Assembly: GCA_016744135.1 (NCBI GenBank)
Contig: JADGEX010000001.1
Coordinates: forward strand, 569,029 to 633,028
DNA from: Pseudodesulfovibrio sp.
GTDB lineage: Bacteria > Desulfobacterota > Desulfovibrionia > Desulfovibrionales > Desulfovibrionaceae
Length of the DNA stretch: 64,000 nucleotides
Reading direction: 5' to 3'
The notes under the pieces are model-generated. The model was not told where the DNA came from and searched no databases. It saw only the letters and a program-made list of their open reading frames with translations. The position numbers were made by a program, and so were the translations under genes. Positions 55,224-61,388 of the stretch are shown piece after piece (position 1 is the stretch's first letter; each line of letters starts with the position of its first letter).

Positions 55224-55255
55224 CAAAACGCGGCGAATTCGTCGCGTTTTTTTTG
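55224..55255 (+). terminator. Bidirectional intrinsic terminator
   Basis: Stem AAAACGCGGCG / CGTCGCGTTTT with one mismatch and an AATT loop, followed by eight T. It ends the rmlA transcript and, on the minus strand, lies directly after the stop of the 47-residue gene. Confidence 0.9.
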
Positions 55256-55256
55256 T

Positions 55257-55400
55257 TTAATGATGGTCTTCATTCATGGCTTCACGGACCCGGATAATAC
55301 CGATGGTCAGAATCCATGCGAGATAAATGAAAATCAGGGATACGCCGACAAAGCCGGGACCCGAGCTGTGAGCCATTCCGGAAAGCAGTTCGCCAATCAT
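55257..55400 (-). CDS. 47-residue membrane protein
   Basis: ATG at 55400 with GGAGGAATAAG directly upstream, the best ribosome site in this stretch, and TAA at 55257 next to a terminator. The protein has a Gly/Ser-rich start (SGMAHSSGPGFVG) and one strong membrane helix (about 18-37; VGVSLIFIYLAWILTIGIIR), then a charged tail REAMNEDHH. No family recognised. It stands alone between rmlA and the PilZ gene. Size and position fit small regulatory or accessory membrane proteins. Confidence 0.8.
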   Translation of the reverse strand: MIGELLSGMAHSSGPGFVGVSLIFIYLAWILTIGIIRVREAMNEDHH

Positions 55401-55595
55401 CTTATTCCTCCTCGATCATCCGCTTTTTGCTTGAAAAGATGTATCTTATTGCTCACCAAAAGGACGAATTGTCAACCCTATTCCGCAAAAATGAACCAAA
55501 GAATTTCATAGCTCACACGATCACTTGTCATAGACTCTTCTTTTCAATACACTTCCATGCAAGTTTTCATCAATCAGCAGCAAAAGTGGTGAACA

Positions 55596-56222
55596 ATGGG
55601 TCTTCTCAACTTCTTGAAAAACATATTCTCCTCGTCCGAATCTGCCACCCGTAAAAAGAAAAACCAAGGGCTGACACCCACCCCAAAAACCAAGAAAAAA
55701 AATGCGACTCGCAAGAAAAAAGCTGTAAAAAAAACATCCGACATGTCGCTCGAGGTCAAGACGAAGGCCAAAGGCCGGAAAAAATCCAAACAAGTCTCTT
55801 CCGACCCTATTGATGAAACGGCCCTCGGTTTCAGTATTTCTCTCAAATCAGATGATGCCTATGCTAAAAAGCGCAATGCCATCCGCATTTCGGTGGAAGG
55901 CTTGACTGTCAACATCCCCCGGCTCAAAAAAGCCTTTGAAGTCTCCGATATCAGCGCGACAGGTCTTGGCTTCAAATTCGCAAAACCCCGCATCAAGGCC
56001 GGAGTCAAAATCAAAATGGACCTCATTCTCAAGGGTACAAATTTGGCGACAAACATATTGTGCCAAGTCAGACGCCACGAAAAAGGGAATGTCGGCTGTA
56101 TTTTTGTTGAGCTTGACCGAGCGCAAGACGACGCTGTTCACAAGATCGTACTTATAGGTCAAAAAGAGCAGGCCGCTCGAAAAGCAACCAGAAAAGATCA
56201 GAACTTCAAGCTACCGACCTAA
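55596..56222 (+). CDS. PilZ-domain protein with lysine-rich N-terminal tail
   Basis: 208 residues. Residues 18-70 are Lys/Arg-rich and low in complexity. The PilZ domain (about 95-190) has KRNAIRISVEG for the Rx3R c-di-GMP motif and VSDISATGLGF for DxSxxG. It probably binds c-di-GMP; the basic tail could touch membrane or nucleic acid. Its stop (TAA 56220-56222) overlaps the stop of the convergent gene (56219-56221). Confidence 0.85.
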   Translation: MGLLNFLKNIFSSSESATRKKKNQGLTPTPKTKKKNATRKKKAVKKTSDMSLEVKTKAKGRKKSKQVSSDPIDETALGFSISLKSDDAYAKKRNAIRISVEGLTVNIPRLKKAFEVSDISATGLGFKFAKPRIKAGVKIKMDLILKGTNLATNILCQVRRHEKGNVGCIFVELDRAQDDAVHKIVLIGQKEQAARKATRKDQNFKLPT

Positions 56223-56590
56223 ACGAGTTGGCGTAACTCCGCAATATAGGTCTCGAGATCATTGGGTTCACCGGGTTTGTGATCTTCAGGGTAAAGCAGG
56301 GCTGTCATAAAAAACACGCTCCCGATGCGCAAGGCTGCCCCCGCACTCATGGAGAACTGCTCAAGACGCGTTGAGATTTCTGCTCCCAATGCTCCTTCGA
56401 TCTTTTCAGTATATTTCCACGCATTTTCGCCAAGGGCGGAAAGAATTTTCGCTTTTTCCTCCAGCTTGATTTGAAAATCACGTTGCCCATCGGCTTGAAG
56501 AGCCTCTTCTCCTTCTCCTTCCAAACGAAGGACATCCGCATTGGTTTTCTCAAGGAATTCTATTAAATCCAACAAAACATGATCGGCCAT
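56219..56590 (-). CDS. Uncharacterised 123-residue helical protein
   Basis: Not recognised. Mostly alpha-helical and acidic, with an N-terminal LLDLIEFLEKTNADVLRLEGEGEEAL and a central SALGENAWKYTEKIEGALG. No signal peptide or cysteine. ATG at 56590; overlaps the convergent PilZ stop by three bases. Function unknown. Confidence 0.65.
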   Translation of the reverse strand: MADHVLLDLIEFLEKTNADVLRLEGEGEEALQADGQRDFQIKLEEKAKILSALGENAWKYTEKIEGALGAEISTRLEQFSMSAGAALRIGSVFFMTALLYPEDHKPGEPNDLETYIAELRQLV

Positions 56591-56753
56591 GATTTTCTCC
56601 TATTTGTGGACATGTACCCTCTGCTCTTCAGGAAAACAAGCAGACAGGCACAAATATGAGGCCATCCACATCCCAAAATTTCTGGACAAAAGCGCACTTT
56701 GATCTTACCTCAAAGACTCCCCACGAAACACACATCTACTTGAGGAGACTCAG

Positions 56754-57368
56754 TTGAGCATACTTTCCGCCAGCCTCGGGCTGACACGATACCGTATCAT
56801 TGAAGAAGTTCCCAAGGACCTACTTCAAGAGGTCCCGGAAAAACTCCAGAAATTCTGCTTTGTCGACATAGACGCCACAGCCGACGAGCGATCATTCGGC
56901 TGGACCAACATTGACGACATGCTGGACATGAACTGGACACAGTCTCCGCCTGAAAAAGCGGAATACTTCGCCTTTGGTTTACGTTTGGATACTCGCCGCA
57001 TTCCGCCAGCAGTACTCAAAAAGCACACAACTATTGCGCTCAACAAGGAGCTTGAGCACAACAAAGAACAGGGCAAGAATTTCGTATCCCGCGACCGCAA
57101 ACGGGAACTCAAGGAGCAGGTAACACTCCGACTACGAGCTCGGACATTACCGATTCCAGCCATGTTTGATATCATTTGGAATCCATCAACCAACCGTCTC
57201 TATGTGACCACCACCAACTCCAAGGTCTGCGCTCTTTTTGAAGACTACTTCGCCCTGACCTTCGATCTACATTTGGAGCCGTTGACTCCATTTTTCATGG
57301 CCATGGATGTCCTCGGCGAAGAAGCCGCGCCCAAGTTGGAAAATCTCGATCCCACCATTTTTGTATAA
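56754..57368 (+). CDS. rdgC: RdgC-like recombination-associated protein
   Basis: 204 residues, shorter than the E. coli protein of about 300. The start is TTG at 56754, set by TGAGGAG seven bases upstream. The central LRLDTRRIPPAVLKKH...RDRKRELKEQVTLRLRARTLP and NPSTNRLYVTTTNSKV match the RdgC core that encircles DNA and limits RecA. The C-terminal part is missing. First gene of a four-gene operon with a 173-residue partner, an SGNH hydrolase and a YcaO protein. Confidence 0.8.
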   Translation: MSILSASLGLTRYRIIEEVPKDLLQEVPEKLQKFCFVDIDATADERSFGWTNIDDMLDMNWTQSPPEKAEYFAFGLRLDTRRIPPAVLKKHTTIALNKELEHNKEQGKNFVSRDRKRELKEQVTLRLRARTLPIPAMFDIIWNPSTNRLYVTTTNSKVCALFEDYFALTFDLHLEPLTPFFMAMDVLGEEAAPKLENLDPTIFV

Positions 57369-57380
57369 GGATTTCAGTTC

Positions 57381-57902
57381 ATGGATCTTTCACTCGTCGA
57401 ACGCGAAAACACTCTGCTTGGTCAGGATTTCCTGACATGGCTCTGGTACAAGACTGACAATGAAAACGTGCTGTTCGCCCTAGAGGACAAACGTACCTTC
57501 ACCCTACACATGGAGCAAAAGCTCTCAGTTCAAGGCGGCGAAGGTGAAACCAAGGCCACAGCCACTGTGTCCAGCCCTGCCGGAGAGTTGTCCGAAGCCA
57601 AAACCGGCTTGGGTACCGGCAAAAAAGTCAGCAAGGCCCAACTCCTCTTTTCAATGGATCAGGACGACTGGCTGGTATCAGTAAACGCCGCCGATTTTGG
57701 CCTTTCCGGCCTCAAAACACCAAAGATTGCCACCAAGGACGACGAAGGGGACGACCCGGACGCAAAATTCCTTGAAAAAATGTTTCTCTTGGAACGATGT
57801 CTGGAAATGCTCGACATCGTCTTCACCCAATTCCTCAAATTGCGCATGAGCAAGGCGTGGAAAGAAGAATCTGCCAGCGTCAAACTTTGGATCAACGGAT
57901 AA
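57381..57902 (+). CDS. Uncharacterised protein downstream of rdgC-like gene
   Basis: 173 residues, not recognised. Begins SLVERENTLLGQDFLTWLWYKTD and has a flexible acidic/Gly middle (about 55-75) and DDEGDDPD near 123-130. It follows the RdgC-like gene by 12 bp; the shortened RdgC plus this protein might together replace a full-length RdgC, but that is only a guess. The SGNH gene starts 2 bp after its stop. Confidence 0.7.
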   Translation: MDLSLVERENTLLGQDFLTWLWYKTDNENVLFALEDKRTFTLHMEQKLSVQGGEGETKATATVSSPAGELSEAKTGLGTGKKVSKAQLLFSMDQDDWLVSVNAADFGLSGLKTPKIATKDDEGDDPDAKFLEKMFLLERCLEMLDIVFTQFLKLRMSKAWKEESASVKLWING

Positions 57903-57904
57903 CA

Positions 57905-58480
57905 ATGAAACAAAGGCCCCTGCGTATAGCCTGCTTCGGTGACAGTCTGACCGAAGGATATGGCCTTACCTCAGACGAAGCCCTACCCAAAGTTCTGGAA
58001 CGTCTGCTGATTGACGAAGGCATCCATGTAGACTGCCTTAATTTTGGTGTTTCCGGTGATACTTTCGAGGACGGTCTCAACAGAATCGATACAGTTCTGC
58101 AAGTCCAACCGGATGCTGTCATCCTTGAATTCGGAGCCAATGACAGCTTCATGGCCTACCCGGCTGAAAGCATCATGGCTACGGCCTCTTCCGTCATCAA
58201 AACCATCATCAAACAGAATTTACCTGTTTTGCTGGTGGGTATTACTGCCCTGCCAGACATGGGGGCTGAATACAAACGGAGCTTCGATCCGATTTTTCCG
58301 ACATTGGCAACAAGTTTCAGGCTTCCGTTGTTCCCGGATATCCTAAGTAGCTACTTCGGAGACTCTTCTTTGACATTACTCGACGGGATGCACCCCAATG
58401 TCGGAGGAGTGGAAGCTATTGCTCACTCTCTGCTTCCGCAAACCCGTGAATTGATCAACACAGTACAGACGAGGGATTGA
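57905..58480 (+). CDS. SGNH/GDSL hydrolase (TesA/arylesterase type)
   Basis: 191 residues without signal peptide. Block I GDSLTEGYGL carries the nucleophile, GVSGDTFEDGL the block II Gly, LEFGANDSFM block III Asn, and LDGMHPNVGG block V with Asp and His. It hydrolyses esters or thioesters. ATG at 57905 is the one that keeps the family N terminus. It overlaps the YcaO gene by a base (TGATG). Confidence 0.9.
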   Translation: MKQRPLRIACFGDSLTEGYGLTSDEALPKVLERLLIDEGIHVDCLNFGVSGDTFEDGLNRIDTVLQVQPDAVILEFGANDSFMAYPAESIMATASSVIKTIIKQNLPVLLVGITALPDMGAEYKRSFDPIFPTLATSFRLPLFPDILSSYFGDSSLTLLDGMHPNVGGVEAIAHSLLPQTRELINTVQTRD

Positions 58481-60162
58481 TGCGCTATAAGCTGCAAATG
58501 ATGGATACGGACTTCGGAGTCGGCATGTTCGCCGCCATGCCGGACGCCAATCTGAGTTTCAACGAAATGACAGACTATCTGCGAAAGCACCCGCATGACG
58601 ACTACATGCATGAATTCGTGCTTCAGGGATTCAAGGATTTTCGTACCCGCAAGCTTCAGAAGCTCATCAAAGAAGCGATGAAGGACAAAGGGCAGTCCGA
58701 TCCAATTCTCACCGCTGTCATGTATGAAGCGTGCATCTGCCATTCTCGACAAGCTCCCCTGCTTCCCTTATTTGACGGTCTGGACCCGGCAGCTTTGCTC
58801 GACTTCACCCCGGCTATCCACATCCGATCCCGACTCGTAAAAGATCAACCGCTGCATCGCGAATGGATCAATCTTTTTGGGGAAAACATCTTCACCCTGG
58901 CTCCGCTGCCCGCACCTGAAGACGCACCAGAACCGCTGTATTCGCAAACCGACTTGGACTTACCCACTTCAATCTCCGCAAGCGTGATACGCGAAGAACT
59001 GAACAGTCAACTCCCGCCAGCTAAACCTCGTTGCCCGCTGGAAGAAACAATTGAACGAGCCTTCGGAGCACTAGACAAAGCGGATGCCTTCCTTGGTCCA
59101 GTCATGGCACACAAAGCTTCTTTGTCGCCCATAGCGAGCCTGCGTCACTGGATGGTCAAAGCGCGCTCGGTCAGCGGCGCCCTCTCCAACTCACTTGAGG
59201 GTATCCAGACTAGTTACGGTCGTGGCCTGTCCCGAAAACAGGCAGACGCTTCTTGCTGTATGGAAATGGCCGAAAGATTCTCTTCATACGCCAGTGCCAA
59301 CAAAGACGGTATTGTCGGTTACAAACAAAAGTACCCGCTGACATATGGTACATATGACGAATTAAACCAGGACGCGATCAATCCGAACAATGTTCGCCTG
59401 GAAGTCCCTTACGCAGATCAAAAACTCCATTGGATGGAAGGCCAAAGACCAGATGGAAATGGCGGGACAACATCCATCCTGATCCCGGCCCAATTCATAT
59501 TCCTTTTCTGTAATCTGGACGAACAAAGTCTGTTCAGCGCCCTAGGTTCTACTGGATTAGCCTCAGGCAACACCATTACCGAGGCTAAAGTCGCCGCCCT
59601 GACAGAAGTCATCGAACGAGACTCTGATGCCACCATGCTCTACGACCCAAAACGTTGTTTCCACATTGAAACAGATGACCCGGAAATTTCAAAATTGCTG
59701 GACGGCTACAAGACTGACGGCATCGACGTCTGGTTCATGGACATGACCACGGAACTCGGCGTGCCCTGCTACAAATCTGTCGTCCTCGGCAAGCGTGGCG
59801 ATGTAAACAAAGGGGGCGGTTGCAGCCTGAATGGCCAATCCGCCCTGGTCTCTGCCTTAACTGAAACAGCATATCCGTACCCAGGCCCCACAAGCGGACC
59901 GGCACCGGAAGACCTCGAAACCAGACGCCTTGAAGACCTGCCTAATTATTCCACTGGAAGCGCAAAAGGCGATCTCATGGTCCTCGAAAAGACCCTCATG
60001 GCCAATGGTTACACTCCAGCCTACGTAGATATGACCCGCAAAGACCTAGATATCCCTGTCACCCGTGCCGTCATCCCCGGCCTTGAGCTTATTTCCGACT
60101 TCGACCAATACTCCAGAGTCAGCCCCCGACTATTCCAAAATTATCTAGCAATATTCAAATAA
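58480..60162 (+). CDS. YcaO-domain protein with N-terminal extension
   Basis: 560 residues. Residues 1-185 are an extra helical domain. The YcaO core (about 185-560) has the ATP-binding acidic residues in ASCCMEMAERFSSY and AALTEVIERDSDA and the Q/R-type segment LNGQSALVSALTE. YcaO enzymes activate amide carbonyls with ATP to form azolines or thioamides. No E1-like partner, TfuA or precursor peptide is seen here. ATG at 58480 overlaps the SGNH stop. The last gene of the rdgC operon. Confidence 0.88.
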   Translation: MRYKLQMMDTDFGVGMFAAMPDANLSFNEMTDYLRKHPHDDYMHEFVLQGFKDFRTRKLQKLIKEAMKDKGQSDPILTAVMYEACICHSRQAPLLPLFDGLDPAALLDFTPAIHIRSRLVKDQPLHREWINLFGENIFTLAPLPAPEDAPEPLYSQTDLDLPTSISASVIREELNSQLPPAKPRCPLEETIERAFGALDKADAFLGPVMAHKASLSPIASLRHWMVKARSVSGALSNSLEGIQTSYGRGLSRKQADASCCMEMAERFSSYASANKDGIVGYKQKYPLTYGTYDELNQDAINPNNVRLEVPYADQKLHWMEGQRPDGNGGTTSILIPAQFIFLFCNLDEQSLFSALGSTGLASGNTITEAKVAALTEVIERDSDATMLYDPKRCFHIETDDPEISKLLDGYKTDGIDVWFMDMTTELGVPCYKSVVLGKRGDVNKGGGCSLNGQSALVSALTETAYPYPGPTSGPAPEDLETRRLEDLPNYSTGSAKGDLMVLEKTLMANGYTPAYVDMTRKDLDIPVTRAVIPGLELISDFDQYSRVSPRLFQNYLAIFK

Positions 60163-60171
60163 CTAAAACCA

Positions 60172-60199
60172 TTGACGTCCTGCCTTTTTGCGGGATAAT
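60172..60199 (+). promoter_or_regulatory. Promoter of tRNA-Leu
   Basis: TTGACG (60172-60177) and GATAAT (60194-60199) with a 16-bp spacer; the -10 lies 15 bases before the mature tRNA end. Each box matches five of six. Confidence 0.7.
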
Positions 60200-60214
60200 G
60201 AAATAAATCTTCAC

Positions 60215-60301
60215 GCCTGGGTGGTGGAATTGGTAGACACCAGGGACTTAAAATCCCTTGATCGCAAGGTCGTGCGGGTTCAAATCCCGCCCCAGGTACC
60301 A
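60215..60301 (+). tRNA. tRNA-Leu (TAA)
   Basis: 87 bases with encoded CCA and the long variable arm of class II tRNAs. Acceptor GCCTGGG pairs with CCCAGGT, the anticodon loop is ACTTAAAAT (TAA), and the T arm is GGGTTCAAATCCC. A terminator follows directly. Confidence 0.98.
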
Positions 60302-60307
60302 GAAATT

Positions 60308-60345
60308 GAAAGGGCTTTTGAGATTCTCTCAAAAGCCCTTTTTCT
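60308..60345 (+). terminator. Terminator of tRNA-Leu
   Basis: Long perfect stem GAAAGGGCTTTTGAGA / TCTCAAAAGCCCTTTTTC with a three-base loop and a T run, six bases past the tRNA end. Confidence 0.95.
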
Positions 60346-60357
60346 ATGAAAATTATT

Positions 60358-60376
60358 TTGTACACTCACTGTACAA
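60358..60376. repeat. Perfect inverted repeat, 7-bp arms, 5-bp spacer
   Basis: TTGTACA and TGTACAA flank CTCAC just past the tRNA-Leu terminator. It resembles an operator or a recombinase core site but has no adjacent gene to support either. Confidence 0.6.
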
Positions 60377-60788
60377 CCATATCATTTGATAAGAGCCATC
60401 AAACCTCGCTCGTCTTCCATCTTATTCATAAATTGAATCTATACCCAAAAGCGTGCCATCCCGTCATCTCCTTCAATTACGTATCATCGCAGTTGGAATC
60501 ATAAAACAGGTATTTAGAAGGGATTTCCGAAACAAACAAATACGGGACAGTAAAACCACAAACCTTGCGCTTGATTTTTTTTGCAGCTGAAGACTTCACC
60601 CGGGTCTAGGATAAAGAGGTTGCAGATTTTACATTTTTCTTGGTTGAATCCCTCGCCACAATGCGAATTTAAACGAATTTTTCTGAAGTGAACAAATTAT
60701 TCCTACCACGGTAGATCTGTTCCAGAAAAAACAGCAATAAAAGCTGAAATGTTCAAGCTCAAAAAACAAGAAGTAGAATTTCCCTCAG

Positions 60789-60824
60789 TGCCTCGACTCC
60801 CTTGTCCGTAAGGAAGCCGAGGCA
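60789..60824 (-). terminator. Hairpin downstream of the rhodanese gene
   Basis: Arms TGCCTCGACTCCCTT and AAGGAAGCCGAGGCA pair in 13 of 15 positions, the two others being G-T type, over a six-base loop. It lies 13 bp past the minus-strand stop at 60838. No T tract follows, so it may stabilise the transcript end more than terminate. Confidence 0.6.
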
Positions 60825-60837
60825 TGCTATAGGGAGG

Positions 60838-61374
60838 TTAGCACCCCATGTCTTGATCCAGGATATGGACAGGAGTTTCCTCTTTATCTTCCTTTCTCAT
60901 CAAGGGTGCCTTAGGGACAGGCTTAGGTTTTGCCTGCTGTTTATTGGTGATTATTCTTTCATTTTTCCATGCTGTCATACCGCCTTGGACCCAGTAAGCA
61001 GTCCGACCTTGCTTTGCCGCATGCTCTGCAGCCTTGCAGCTTCTCGGACCGGTTCGACAAATGAACACGAGAGACTTATCGGCGGGCAAGACCGCCTTGT
61101 CGCTCAATATTTGTTTCAGCGGGATGTTACACGCCTTGCTTATATTTCCCAACGGGCCTGTCAATTCCTTCGATTTCCGAACATCAATCAGGACCATATT
61201 GGGATCAAAGCGCAACATCATATCCAGAGAACTACATCGAATCGGTGTTACCATTCCGATCTCTTCCGCTTGAGCACTACTGCCCAGAACCAACATGGAA
61301 AGACACATGAGCACGACTAATACAGATATGCTTCCATGCTGAACTCGCTGAGTTTTTTGCATTTGTTCACGCAT
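60838..61374 (-). CDS. Secreted rhodanese-domain protein
   Basis: 178 residues. Signal peptide (HGSISVLVVLMCLSMLVLGSSAQA) with cleavage before EEIG. The rhodanese domain has VLIDVRKSKEL, active-site loop CRTGPRS (CxxGxRS type) and GGMTAW. The C-terminal tail is Lys/Pro-rich. It probably handles sulfane sulfur in the periplasm. ATG at 61374 has GAAG seven bases upstream and lies 14 bp after the molybdopterin enzyme's stop, so the two are likely co-transcribed. Confidence 0.88.
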   Translation of the reverse strand: MREQMQKTQRVQHGSISVLVVLMCLSMLVLGSSAQAEEIGMVTPIRCSSLDMMLRFDPNMVLIDVRKSKELTGPLGNISKACNIPLKQILSDKAVLPADKSLVFICRTGPRSCKAAEHAAKQGRTAYWVQGGMTAWKNERIITNKQQAKPKPVPKAPLMRKEDKEETPVHILDQDMGC

Positions 61375-61388
61375 GTCATTGCTTCGTG

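Larger units (their letters stand above)
60346..60837. other. Intergenic region after tRNA-Leu
   Basis: About 490 bp without a convincing gene. It holds a 19-bp palindrome TTGTACA-CTCAC-TGTACAA (60358-60376) and a hairpin (60789-60824) next to the rhodanese stop. A 51-codon open frame from 60347 has no ribosome site. No duplicated tRNA 3' end was seen, so there is no sign of an integrated element inside the window. Confidence 0.5.

Noticed and set aside
60347..60502. 51-codon frame after tRNA-Leu
   Set aside because: It starts inside the terminator flank, has no ribosome site and no recognisable features.
60215..60837. Integrated element at tRNA-Leu
   Set aside because: No integrase, no repeated tRNA 3' end and no mobile-element genes follow; only a palindrome is present.
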